This document shows positions 49,788 through 58,868 of a DNA stretch of 64,000 nucleotides, piece by piece. The translations under genes were made by a program, and so were the position numbers. The DNA is taken from positions 1 to 64,000 of the forward strand of contig JABLUY010000069.1 of assembly GCA_013306675.1 (NCBI GenBank), read 5' to 3'. Each line of letters starts with the position of its first letter. The first letter of the stretch is position 1. The stretch comes from Thraustochytrium sp. TN22 (Eukaryota > Sar > Bigyra > Thraustochytrida > Thraustochytriidae). Below the pieces are notes generated by a model, which saw nothing but the letters and a program-made list of their open reading frames with translations, searched no databases and was not told where the DNA came from.

Positions 49788-50783
49788 TCAAGTTGCATTC
49801 CCTGGGTACGAGACGTGGCCGATGCGGAGTCGCAGAGCGTCCCAGACTGCCACCTCAGCGCTCTGCTCTGTAATTGTGCCCAGATGCAGCGCGTCCGCCT
49901 TGGAGAACCTTGATGCGCCCTGCACAAAGTCCAAGAGCTCACGCGCGAGCGCGCTATCCGCGCCGTAGGCGTCCATGCAGTACGCGGCACGCTCCGCCAT
50001 CGTGCCGGAGGCGTCGCCGAGCTCACCGGGCCCGAAGACATGGCTCATGACGCGCCGCAGCGCGCGTAGGTCGGCGCGCGCCGCGCGCTGGCGCCGCAAG
50101 CCTACCAGATTGAGGCCGCGCAGCCGCGCGCGGTTGCCGAGCGCCAGCGTGAACGGCGGCACGTGGCGGTCCACAGCGCTCGCGCCGCCCACCATGGAGA
50201 GTCGCCCGAGGTTCACGTGCTGGCGCACAGTGCAGGCGCCGCCCAGCGTCGCGAAGGCGCCCACGTGCACGTGGCCCGCCAGCTGCACGAGGTTGGAAAC
50301 CACGACGCCGCGGCCCAGCACGCAGTCGTGGCCCACGTGGCTTCCAGTCAGCAGCAGACAGCCGTCGCCCACGGCCGTCACGCTCCCGCCGCCGCTCGAG
50401 CCGCCATTCACCGTGACATGCTCGCGCACCACGCAGTCGCGGCCGATCTCCAGCCTCGACGCGACGTGCGCCCCCGCGGCCGGCGCGTGCTTGCGGTCCT
50501 GAGGCGGCCCTCCCACCACGGCGAAAGGATGGATCACCGACCCGGCGCCCACGCGCGTGTCGCCAGTGACCACGGCGTGCGCCAGCACCTGCACGCCGGG
50601 CCCCAGCTCCACGCCGGGGCCCACCACGGCGAACGGGCCCACGCTGCAGCCCTCGCCCAGCTTGGCGCCCTCCGCCACGGCCGCGCGCGCGTCCACCGCC
50701 GCGTTGTGCAGCGCCGCTCGCCGCAATTCGCGCGTAGCTGCTCCGCACAGCGCCGCGCTCCTCCTCCTCGACGTCGCCAGCAT
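49788..50783 (-). CDS. lpxA: Organelle-type LpxA (UDP-GlcNAc O-acyltransferase-like)
   Basis: A 331-residue left-handed beta-helix acyltransferase. In bacteria LpxA puts a 3-hydroxyacyl chain on UDP-GlcNAc, the first step of lipid A synthesis; plant homologues act in mitochondria. The Arg-rich, acid-free N-terminus (MLATSRRRSAALCGAATREL) looks like a mitochondrial presequence. Hexapeptide repeats run from about residue 25 to 230. HVGHDC holds the catalytic His (as HIAHDC in E. coli), followed by QLAGHVHVGAFATLGG and the C-terminal helices GLNLVGLRRQR. The start at 50783 was chosen because the upstream frame (to 51131) is Arg/Gly noise crossing a GCGAGCAC repeat. No other lipid A gene is here. 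LpxA-like paralogues with other roles are possible. Confidence 0.9.
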   Translation of the reverse strand: MLATSRRRSAALCGAATRELRRAALHNAAVDARAAVAEGAKLGEGCSVGPFAVVGPGVELGPGVQVLAHAVVTGDTRVGAGSVIHPFAVVGGPPQDRKHAPAAGAHVASRLEIGRDCVVREHVTVNGGSSGGGSVTAVGDGCLLLTGSHVGHDCVLGRGVVVSNLVQLAGHVHVGAFATLGGACTVRQHVNLGRLSMVGGASAVDRHVPPFTLALGNRARLRGLNLVGLRRQRAARADLRALRRVMSHVFGPGELGDASGTMAERAAYCMDAYGADSALARELLDFVQGASRFSKADALHLGTITEQSAEVAVWDALRLRIGHVSYPGNAT

Positions 50784-50787
50784 ATTG

Positions 50788-50820
50788 TGCTCGCGTGCTC
50801 GCGTGCTCGCGTGCTCGCAG
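50788..50820. repeat. GTGCTCGC octanucleotide repeat at the lpxA 5' end
   Basis: Four tandem units lie immediately upstream of the chosen lpxA start, probably in its 5' UTR. Confidence 0.9.
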
Positions 50821-51205
50821 CGCGCTGCACCGCCGCCGCCGCCTCCTTCTTGAGCACCTTGCGCACCAGCTCCAGCAGCTCCACGCCCACCCACGTGGAC
50901 GGACGCCCGCCGGCCCGGGCCCTGCTGCAGCCCGGCCGCCGCCGCGCAGGCCTCGGCGCCGCGCGCCGCGCGCCCGCGGCGGACTTGCGGCTCTGCAGGA
51001 CGGCCTTGGCGGCGTCCATGACGGCGGCGCCCGTGGCGGCGCTGCAGAGCGGCTTCGCCGACGAGGGCGTCGTGGGCGCCAAGGTTGTGGCGACCGTAGG
51101 GGGTGCGGTGGTCGGTTAGCGCAGCGTTCACGGCGGTCGCGCCGGTCGTGGTGGGTGGAGGTCGTCGCCGCCGTCAAGGTCATCGACGCGGGCGCCGCCG
51201 CCGCC

Positions 51206-52030
51206 ATGGTGCTCGTCTTCGTGCACGGGCTGGGCCGCGGCGACAAGGCGGCCTCGGCCGTGCGTGACGCCCTCGCCGCCGTCAGCGGCGGCGACGGCGC
51301 GGCCTGGACGCGTGTGCGCGGCGTGGGCGACCTCGACCGCGCCGAGGACCTGGACGGCGGCTTCGCGGAGCTCGCGACCCCGGTGGAGGCCGCCGTGCTC
51401 GTGGGCGCGGCGCAGGAGGCAGGCCTCAAAGCCGTGCCGGACGCGGCCGACGCGGCCGCCTGCGCTGAGGCGGAGGTGGACGAGGACCTTGTGCGCCGTG
51501 TCGCCGAGACGCTCAAGCCCGCGCTCGCGGGCACCGAAGGCGACGGCGACGGGGGCCGCGACCGTGGCTCGGCGCGAGAGGGTGACGAACCAACCGAGGC
51601 CGAGGTGGAGCGGGCGCTGCGGCTCGACCCGCAGACGCCCAACATCTCGGATGAAGTGTACGCGGACATCAAGGCCTTTCGCTATGCACAGGCGCGCAAG
51701 GAGGTGGCCGACGACCGCGAGCGCGCTCGCAAGCTCAGGAGAATGGTGGCCGAGATGCGTCACGAGGAGCAAGAGATGCGCGCAGCGCGGGAGGCGGAGC
51801 GGGCGCGCCGAGACCAAGAGGCCGCGGCTGCACGCGACGAGAAGCTGAACGCCAACGAGACGACCGCGCCAGGCGCTGATGCCACTGTGCGAATGCACCT
51901 GCGGCCCGCCAAGGGTGAGAGCGCCGCGGACAGCATCCTCGGCGCGTCCCGCAAACGTCCTCGTTCGGACGAGACTGGCGACGCAGATGACGCTGCCGCT
52001 GCCGCCGCTGCTGACGAGGCTGAGGAGTCT

Positions 52031-52072
<42 letters not shown>

Positions 52073-52294
52073 CAACAACAACAACAGCAACCGCAAGTGG
52101 ACGAGGCCAAGGCACGCGAGGCCGTAAGCGCGCAGGTTGCGCGATTTCTCGGCGCGCCCGAGCCTTCTTTAGAGGGCCATCTCGTGGCGCTCCTTCTCAG
52201 CGGCGCCAACAAGGACAAGTTGGTGCTTGAGGTGCGTGGGATTCTGGAGGAAGACGCGGTGGAGTGCATCGATGGCATTCTCCGGGCGCTGTGA
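51206..52294 (+). CDS. RBM25-like splicing protein with C-terminal PWI domain
   Basis: A 362-residue protein. Residues 1-80 (MVLVFVHGLGRGDKA...WTRVRGVGDLDRAEDLDGGFAELATP) fit a divergent RRM; residues 93-125 have the linker found after the RRM in RBM25. An RE/ER-rich charged helix (VADDRERARKLRRMVAEMRHEEQEM) follows, then a nuclear-localisation-like SRKRPRSDE. A poly-Gln run is coded by CAG/CAA repeats (about 52031-52090). The last 65 residues form a PWI domain: AQVARFLGAPEPSLEGHLVALLL...VLEVRGILEEDAVECIDGILRAL. PWI proteins bind nucleic acid in spliceosomal complexes. The start at 51206 (GCCGCCATGG) is an excellent context. It is divergent from lpxA and ends 47 bases from the convergent SEN54. 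Confidence 0.78.
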
Positions 52295-52341
52295 CTTGTA
52301 AGTTATGATGTCTCTCTCTCTCTGCTCAAAATTGTAATAGC

Positions 52342-53382
52342 TCATGGGTTCTGCTTGGCTTCGTCGTCAGCAGTGGCGGAACGCGGCTTGACCGCGGTCG
52401 CGCTGGCAATGTCTTGCAGCTCATAGTCCTCAATCTGCACAAAGGAGACGCCCTGGCCGTCAAAGAGCGCGAGGCGAAGCTTAGTGCCGATGGCCTCGCA
52501 CTGGCGCGCCAGCGCGCGCATGGCGACCACGCGCGGCATTCGGTCCGCCGGCCGCGAGGTGGCGACCTGAAAATTGGGCGTCCCGCGCGCATTGACACTG
52601 AAGTTGTTCGTTTGCGGCGTGTAGACGTCGTAGCGGACGAGCACGGCAGTTCGGCCCTCCGCGGCGGCCGCTTCGGTGCTGCTAGGCTCGCGCTCCAGGC
52701 CCCCCTCCAGGGCCTGCTCCGTGTCGCCATCGCTGGAGGCCGCCCCCGGCCCAAACCAGGCGTCGTTGGGCTCGGCCCAGGCGCCGGAGCGAAAGACGTT
52801 AAAGCGCAGTTTCTTGAGCGCCACCAGGGCGTAGTAGTCCACCAGGTGTAAGCGGTGCTTGGCGAGTGCCTCGTAGGTGAGCGCGTACGCTGCCTCCAAC
52901 GGCACGATGCGGCACGTGGGCACCTTGTCCCCATCTGCGGCTTGATCGGTGTCCTTGGCGTCGACCATCTCCGCCAGGTCGGCCTCGCCCTCAGCCACCA
53001 AGAAGGCCGTCTCCTCAGGCCAGAGCCACCGCGTCCCCTGGCGCGAGAAGCCCATCCTGCTCACGTGCTTGCCGCGCGATTCGCAGACCCACGCCAGGCT
53101 GCGTTTCGCGTTCCAGACGAGCATGGGCACCTTCTCGCGCCGCTCCGCCTCGTTCTCCACGCACAGGCCGCCCGTGCGCCGCCGCTTGGCGCGCGGAGCC
53201 TCCGCGCCGCCATCCCGGGCGCCAGCGCCATTTGCTGCAGCGCCGTCATCCGGCCCGCGCTTGCTGCCTGCCTCGCGGGTCGCCGCCTCCAGGGCCTCCG
53301 GGGCCTTCTGGGGCTCCTGGCCTCGGCCATCGCCGCCCGCGGCCGCCGCCGCCGCCGCCGCCGCCGCCGCGTTCTGATCCAT
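52342..53382 (-). CDS. TSEN54: tRNA-splicing endonuclease subunit SEN54
   Basis: A 346-residue structural subunit of the nuclear tRNA-intron endonuclease, which pairs with the catalytic subunit SEN2. The family core is plain: WNAKRSLAWVCESRGKHVSRMGFSRQGTRWLWPEETAFLVAEGEADL, then the helical VPLEAAYALTYEALAKHRLHLVDYYALVALKKL. The C-terminal strand is YDVYTPQTNNFSVNARGTPNFQVATS. The N-terminus is a poly-Ala stretch and a basic KRRRTGG signal. The start is the ATG at 53380-53382; the frame is open upstream, but only from a TTG. Its presence implies intron-containing tRNAs in this organism. Confidence 0.92.
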   Translation of the reverse strand: MDQNAAAAAAAAAAAGGDGRGQEPQKAPEALEAATREAGSKRGPDDGAAANGAGARDGGAEAPRAKRRRTGGLCVENEAERREKVPMLVWNAKRSLAWVCESRGKHVSRMGFSRQGTRWLWPEETAFLVAEGEADLAEMVDAKDTDQAADGDKVPTCRIVPLEAAYALTYEALAKHRLHLVDYYALVALKKLRFNVFRSGAWAEPNDAWFGPGAASSDGDTEQALEGGLEREPSSTEAAAAEGRTAVLVRYDVYTPQTNNFSVNARGTPNFQVATSRPADRMPRVVAMRALARQCEAIGTKLRLALFDGQGVSFVQIEDYELQDIASATAVKPRSATADDEAKQNP

Positions 53383-53522
53383 CGCCGCGCCGCCGCCGCC
53401 GCCTGGCGTCTGGTCCGGGTCTGCGTCGTTGGTGGTGGCCGCGGAGAGCGACGACGACCGTGACCTCCGAGTCAGGTTGAGCTGGCCAGCCAGCCAGGCC
53501 AAGCCGAGGGCGTCCGAGCTCG

Positions 53523-53957
53523 CGCAAGCTAGAGCGCTTGGAGCTCCTGCGCCAGAGGTTAGTAAAAATCCTCGCTCAGGAGCTCACGTGCTCGCTTGCT
53601 TTGGCTTGTCGATGCGATGTCCTTGTTGATGCGATGTCTCCGCCCTCGCTCTCGGGCGCAAGCTGGAGCGCTTGGAGCTCCTGCGCCCAAGATCGATAAG
53701 AACCCTCGCCCAGGAGCTCACGTGCTCGCTTGCATCGCCACTGGTGGCTTGTCGATGCGATGTCCTTGTCGATGCGATGTCCCCACCCTCGCTCTCGGGC
53801 GCAAGCTGGAGCGCTTGGAGCTCCTGCGCCCAAGATCGATAAGAACCCTCGCCCAGGAGCTCACGTGCTCGCTTGCATCGCCACTGGTGGCTTGTCGATG
53901 CGATGTCCTTGTCGATGCGATGTCCCCGTCCTCGGTCTCGGGCGCAAGCTAGCTTGT
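53523..53957. repeat. Minisatellite, three copies of a 136-143-base unit
   Basis: Copies begin at about 53530, 53666 and 53809 with GAGCGCTTGGAGCTCCTGCGCC. Each contains AGGAGCTCACGTGCTCGCTTG and an internal doubled CTTGTCGATGCGATGTCC. Copies two and three are nearly identical. It lies between the SEN54 start and the TPS 3' end and is followed by a short ATC/ATG trinucleotide run (54040-54060). Confidence 0.93.
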
Positions 53958-54194
53958 CGATGTTGCTCTCGGCCTTGTCTTCGTCGTTCTCCTTGCCCGT
54001 GTTTTTGTCCTCATCCCGTCTTCATCGTTGTCGTCGTTGTCATCATCATCATCATCATCAAGCATGATTTCTTACATGGTTGGGTGTAGCTGCGTCGAGC
54101 TGTCAAGGCTGGGCAGCCGGCAGCCGGCAGCTGCAGCTGCAGCAGCAGCCGGTAGCGAGAGCAGGGCGAGCGTAGTCTGACCTCGACCGGAGCC

Positions 54195-57100
54195 TCAAAA
54201 GGTGATGCCGTCCTCCTCGTCGTCGTTGGCGACGAGGTCGAGGTAGTCCAGAGCGGATGTGGAGGTGGGCTGAGAGACGTCGAGGGAAAAGTACTCGGAG
54301 AGAGCGGGCATGGAGGCGCTGGCAAGGCCGCCGCGCTTGCGGGGCGGCGGGGCGCGCGCGGAGAGCTCGGACATGCGCAGGTCGAGGAAGGATTGATGGT
54401 GCTTGGCCGCGGAGGCGGCGGAGGCGGCATTGTGCGCGTCCTCACGCTCGCCGTCCTCGTCCTCGGTGACTCCACCGGTCTCCTCGAGAGAGGTGTCGGT
54501 AATGTCATCGTGGGGCTGGTCCTGGTCCTCATCCTCGTCCTTGTCCTCCTGAATGGTGCTGACAGTGCCGCGCGCGGAGTAAAAGTCGGTGGGCAGGGCG
54601 GCGTATGAGTCGTAGGTGCGGCGCGTGCGGTCCGGGACGCGCGGCGAGACCGGGCCGAGGATGTCGCCCATGGAGCGCGAGGCGCGGCTCTTGGTGGTGA
54701 CGCGCGCGAGCACCTCGAGAACGGTCTGCACCTCGTCGACATCGTTGACGTAGTACTGAGCGACCGAGGGCTTCTCGCCAACCACGCACGTGAAGAGCTC
54801 GCCCTGCCAAGGCGTGATGGCGCGCGAGCCGTGGCGCGAAAAGGGCGCTGGCATGGAGGATGCGGGCGGGACGGGCACGGGCGCGGGCGCTGGGGGCGGT
54901 GAGGGCCCGTCGGCGGCCTCGGACTCGGAGAGATTGTCCTCATGCGAGAGGCTGGAGCCGCGCTCGCGGCCGAGAATGCTGTGCGCGAGCATCTGCATGG
55001 AGGAGCCAAAGACGGAGTCATTGTGCTTGAAATAGTCGGAGTCGTCATCGTCGCGGCCGTTGGCGTGGAGCTCGTGCAGGAACTCGAACATGGCCTCGTC
55101 GGCGATGTCATCGCCGACGCAGAGCACAAAGTTGGGCAGGTCGTCATTGGGCCAGTTGACCATGTCGAGAATGTGGGCGACGGCGTTGCCCTTGTCGATG
55201 CCTTGCGGGCAGACTTCGACGTAGCCCTTGCCGGAGACCACCTCGATTGGGAAGGCCTTGAGCACGCCGTGGAGGTGGTCCTGGAGCTCGGCGGCCTGCA
55301 GCATGGCGAACTCGGGCTCGGCATCGCGGTACTGCCAGACGATGGAGGAGCCCTTGCGCTCGATGTAGGTGCCGTCGGTGCGCTGCGTGTACACGTCCAT
55401 GATCTGCTCGCTCAGGTCCATCCAGCTCGAGTCGAAGACGTCCGAGAGCGTGATCCACTCGCGCGTCAGCGTGTCCTGGAGCTTGCGCGAGTCGTTGTCG
55501 CTGCGGCTGCGCTGCAGGCTGGACGGCTGCTGGCGCGGGAGGCCGTCGGGCCCCTCGAGACTCGAGCTGCGCGCGCGGCGGCGCTCCTGCTGGCCGGCCC
55601 AGAGCGGCGCGTGCGCGATTTCCGCGGCGCTGCCGCCGGCCAGCAGGGGCGCCGCGATGCGCGGGCGCTCACCGTCCTCGGCGGCCGAGGCGGGCGCCAC
55701 GGACAGTGAAGAGGCGTCCGCCTCGCTGGCGCCGCCCGACGAGGTGGAGCTGGCGCCGGCGCTCGTGGTGGAGCCGGCGCGGCGGCGGCCCGGCAGGCTG
55801 TAGAAGCAGCCGTGCTCCGCGGTGAGGCCGAGGCCCGGCACGTCCGCGAAAGCGGCCTCGAGCTCGTGGCGCTCGCGGCCTGAGACGATAAAGACTGTGT
55901 TGCGCGGGTCGCTGGCGAGCGTCTGCAGCGCGCGCACCATGCCCGGGGACGGGATGATGGCCTCGCCCTTGGGGCGGTAGCGGAACTCGAACTTGGGGCG
56001 CGCGGCGGCGCCGTCGCCGTTGGTGGTGGCCTCGTGCGGCATGGCGTCATCCGAGACGGTGGTGCCACCGTAGTCGAGCACAATGAGGCGCGAGCCGCTG
56101 GCGCGGTAGGCGTCCATGATGACATCGTCGCTGAGGTGCTGGAAGTTCGGGCGGAACTCGACGGTGCGGAACTGTAGGCCGAGGCCCAAGCCGTCCGGCG
56201 TGAGGCCCTCGTGCTTGTTCTCCTGCTGAGTGACGGGGCGCGCGCTCTTGATGTCGGTGAGCACGCGCATGGCCCAGCCGGTCTCGTCGTGCTTGACGAC
56301 ATAGTCGAGCGCGGCGGCGTGCCGCGCCTGGCGCTCAGTCAAGTCCATGGAGAGCGCCAGCTGAATGGACTCAATGACCTCGTTGTCACGCCACGGGTTG
56401 CAGCGCAAACTGCCGGGCAGCACGCGAAAGGCGGCGGTGAACTCGGAGAGCACAAGGCTGGAGCTCTGGCGCATCTCTCGCACCGAGTCCTCGAGGCCTG
56501 CGGCGCCGGCCAGCGCCGCCCATGGGCCGGTCGTGTTGCGCGTGCGCTCGTCCGCCACCACGGTGTACTCGAAGGCGGTGAGCCCCATGCCGGCGCGCAG
56601 CGGGGTGATCATGAGGATGTCGGCGATGGAGAAGAGCGCCAGGCGGTCCTCGAAGCTGGGCGACGACCAGTCCAGCAGCTGCACGGCCGGTCTGCGGCCA
56701 GCGGCACGCGGGAAGGCGCGGTTGATGCGGCGCGCCAGCTGTCGCACGAGACGCTGCACCTCGCGGGACTCCTCGCTCTCGAAGGGCGGCGCCACCAGCG
56801 CCTGCACAAGGCAGAGGCGCTCCGCCCACGAGGAGGACGGAATCTCACGCTCCGCCTCGAGCAGCCTCTCGTAGGACACCAGCTTGAAGTGCACGCCGCG
56901 CAGGAACTCGAGTTCGTCCAGGCCTGCGATGATGACCTGGTCCGCGTTGAGCCAGTCGGCGCGGCCGCCCGTGCTGGCGAGCGCGCCGGAAAAGGGCGAC
57001 TGCGCCATCGGATTGATGGGCGGGCGCGCGCTGGTGCTGCCGGCAGGGCCGCTGTCGCTGACGCGCTCCTGCACGATGAGGCCGGCGCCGCGCCCTGGGG

Positions 57101-58868
57101 CGCTCGGCACCACGCACGAGCGCAGGAGCGCGTGCGCCTTGACGGCCACGGCCTCGGAGCGAAACTTGTGGCGCACGAGCTCCGCCTCAATGCCTCCGTG
57201 GCAGACCGTGATGAGCACGCGGCGGCCCTGGTACTCGACTGTGAGCACGCCGTGGCGCTCGTTCTCGTTGCCATCGTGCGGGATGCCCAGGATGCGATGG
57301 CAGCACGAGAGGAAGGGCCGCGCGTATTCATACAGGTGGAAGCCAATCTGGTCCGCGTTGAGCATGCCGATGAGCAGCTCGTCGCGCACCGAGAGCGTGC
57401 GGAAGATCTCGGAGGACGGGAACGGCGAGTGCACGAAGAGACCAATGTGCGAGCGCCGTCGCTTGAGGCGGCGCGCCAACATGGACGGCAGCAGGAGAAG
57501 CTCCGACCCGTGCACCCAGATCAGGTCCGAATCCTGGTACTCTTCGACGCAAATGCCCTGGAAGGCCTGGTTCACCTCGCGGTATGCCTGCCAGGATGAC
57601 TCGTGCAGCTCCGCGTTCCACCAGCGCGTGGGAAGGGGGCCGTAGACGTCGACCTGGTGGTGGAAGAGCTTGCGCAGCGTGTCGTAGCAGAAGCGCTGGT
57701 GCAGCGCCATGATCGATTCCTCAATGTACACTGGCACGCACCGGAACCGCTGCAGTGCCGCGCGCAGGCCCTCGCGCTCGTGCGGCTTGACCGGCGGGTC
57801 CACCTCGGGCACACCAATGTACACGACGCGCATGTAATCCGCAGCCGAGTGTTTCTTGCGCGAGAGCAGCGCGGACTCATCCCAGTCGATCACCCAGTCC
57901 ATGGCAGCGGACTCCGAGTCGGACCGCTCACGCCGCGCGTAGCGCACCGGCCCGCCCTCGGTGGTCCCCGAGTCCACCGAGGCGGCCGAGGCGAGCGACG
58001 CGTGCGATGAGACCGACGAGGAGAGCGCCGGAGACGGTCGCAGGCCGGGCGGCGGCGGGTGCGCCTCGTTGTCCGAGCTGCCGAGACTGCTGCTGGCGCT
58101 GCCGCGCGGCTTTGGCGAGCCCTCCGCCGATGCCGACACCGAGCCGTCGCCCTGGCCCCGCGCAGAGCTGCTACCACCACCGCCGCCGCCGCCGCTGCTG
58201 CTGCTGCTGCTGCCGTTGGCGCGCTTGATGCGCACAGGCAGGACCTGGCTGACAATCATGACGCCGTCCGAGTGCTCGAGGTCCAGCGCCTTGCGCCGGC
58301 GCTCCCGAAAAGAGGAGCGCTCCGTGCCGCCATCGCTCGACTGGCGTGCCGCCAGCTTGTGCTGCACGCGCACCGGCGGCGGCACGGCGCGCTCGCCGGC
58401 CCGCAACTCGTCCTCGTCGAGCGCCTCGGCGCCGTCCGGATTATCGTCGTCCGCGTCGCCCGCATACCGCGGGGACGCCGTGCGGCCGGGCTCGACGCCC
58501 GCCTGCTCGCTTGCGCCGGCGCCGGCGTGCGCCACCGGCGCCCCGGGCAAGTCCAGTTCGTCCTGCACCGTCTCGGGGCTCTCCACGAAGAGCTCGCGTG
58601 GCTTGTCGTCCGGCAGCTGCTCCCAGCGCGACAGCTCGCCGCCGCTCAGGACGCAGTACCTGTACGTGATGAGCTCGCCCGGCGGCAGCGGTATGGGCTG
58701 CGCCGTGTACCAGCACGGAAAGACCTCAGGCGACGTCACCAGCTGCACGCCGTACCGGTGGTCGCCCGACCCGAGCACCGCCACGTCGCCCACGAGGCAA
58801 ACGGTCTCGCCGCGCTGCACATTTGCCACTACCTTAAAGCTCACGCCCACCACATCGCTGCGCACCAT
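54195..58868 (-). CDS. CBM20-trehalose-6-phosphate synthase/phosphatase-like protein, probably regulatory
   Basis: A 1,557-residue protein with a starch-binding CBM20 domain (about residues 4-95: SFKVVANVQRGETVCLVGDVAVLGS, PPGELITYRYCV), a GT20 synthase-like domain (about 340-870) and a HAD phosphatase-like domain (about 920-1330), with long Ser/Ala-rich linkers. GT20 keeps HSPFPSSEIFRTL and the acceptor-side GMLNADQIGFHLYEYARPFLSC. The Arg/Lys pair of VDRLDYxKG is replaced (LDELEFLRG, near 644), and the donor-site RDGMNL is LRAGMGL (near 754). The phosphatase motif LDYDGT is LDYGGT (near 928); VSGR and GDDIADEAMF remain. Like plant class II TPS proteins it may therefore sense or regulate rather than catalyse. 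The start at 58868 was chosen; upstream in-frame codons are not ATG. Confidence 0.9.
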   Translation of the reverse strand: MVRSDVVGVSFKVVANVQRGETVCLVGDVAVLGSGDHRYGVQLVTSPEVFPCWYTAQPIPLPPGELITYRYCVLSGGELSRWEQLPDDKPRELFVESPETVQDELDLPGAPVAHAGAGASEQAGVEPGRTASPRYAGDADDDNPDGAEALDEDELRAGERAVPPPVRVQHKLAARQSSDGGTERSSFRERRRKALDLEHSDGVMIVSQVLPVRIKRANGSSSSSSGGGGGGGSSSARGQGDGSVSASAEGSPKPRGSASSSLGSSDNEAHPPPPGLRPSPALSSSVSSHASLASAASVDSGTTEGGPVRYARRERSDSESAAMDWVIDWDESALLSRKKHSAADYMRVVYIGVPEVDPPVKPHEREGLRAALQRFRCVPVYIEESIMALHQRFCYDTLRKLFHHQVDVYGPLPTRWWNAELHESSWQAYREVNQAFQGICVEEYQDSDLIWVHGSELLLLPSMLARRLKRRRSHIGLFVHSPFPSSEIFRTLSVRDELLIGMLNADQIGFHLYEYARPFLSCCHRILGIPHDGNENERHGVLTVEYQGRRVLITVCHGGIEAELVRHKFRSEAVAVKAHALLRSCVVPSAPGRGAGLIVQERVSDSGPAGSTSARPPINPMAQSPFSGALASTGGRADWLNADQVIIAGLDELEFLRGVHFKLVSYERLLEAEREIPSSSWAERLCLVQALVAPPFESEESREVQRLVRQLARRINRAFPRAAGRRPAVQLLDWSSPSFEDRLALFSIADILMITPLRAGMGLTAFEYTVVADERTRNTTGPWAALAGAAGLEDSVREMRQSSSLVLSEFTAAFRVLPGSLRCNPWRDNEVIESIQLALSMDLTERQARHAAALDYVVKHDETGWAMRVLTDIKSARPVTQQENKHEGLTPDGLGLGLQFRTVEFRPNFQHLSDDVIMDAYRASGSRLIVLDYGGTTVSDDAMPHEATTNGDGAAARPKFEFRYRPKGEAIIPSPGMVRALQTLASDPRNTVFIVSGRERHELEAAFADVPGLGLTAEHGCFYSLPGRRRAGSTTSAGASSTSSGGASEADASSLSVAPASAAEDGERPRIAAPLLAGGSAAEIAHAPLWAGQQERRRARSSSLEGPDGLPRQQPSSLQRSRSDNDSRKLQDTLTREWITLSDVFDSSWMDLSEQIMDVYTQRTDGTYIERKGSSIVWQYRDAEPEFAMLQAAELQDHLHGVLKAFPIEVVSGKGYVEVCPQGIDKGNAVAHILDMVNWPNDDLPNFVLCVGDDIADEAMFEFLHELHANGRDDDDSDYFKHNDSVFGSSMQMLAHSILGRERGSSLSHEDNLSESEAADGPSPPPAPAPVPVPPASSMPAPFSRHGSRAITPWQGELFTCVVGEKPSVAQYYVNDVDEVQTVLEVLARVTTKSRASRSMGDILGPVSPRVPDRTRRTYDSYAALPTDFYSARGTVSTIQEDKDEDEDQDQPHDDITDTSLEETGGVTEDEDGEREDAHNAASAASAAKHHQSFLDLRMSELSARAPPPRKRGGLASASMPALSEYFSLDVSQPTSTSALDYLDLVANDDEEDGITF

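Noticed and set aside
50784-51131. 116-residue N-terminal extension of LpxA, and an overlapping minus frame at 50534-51082
   Set aside because: Both are Arg/Gly/Ala-rich, cross the GTGCTCGC repeat and share the promoter space with the divergent RBM25-like gene. Part of the second (VGVELLELVRKVLKKE) looks helix-like, but no family or splice link was found.
53383-53502. Upstream start for SEN54
   Set aside because: The frame's upstream initiator is TTG, not ATG. The ATG at 53380-53382 has a good context and precedes the conserved part.
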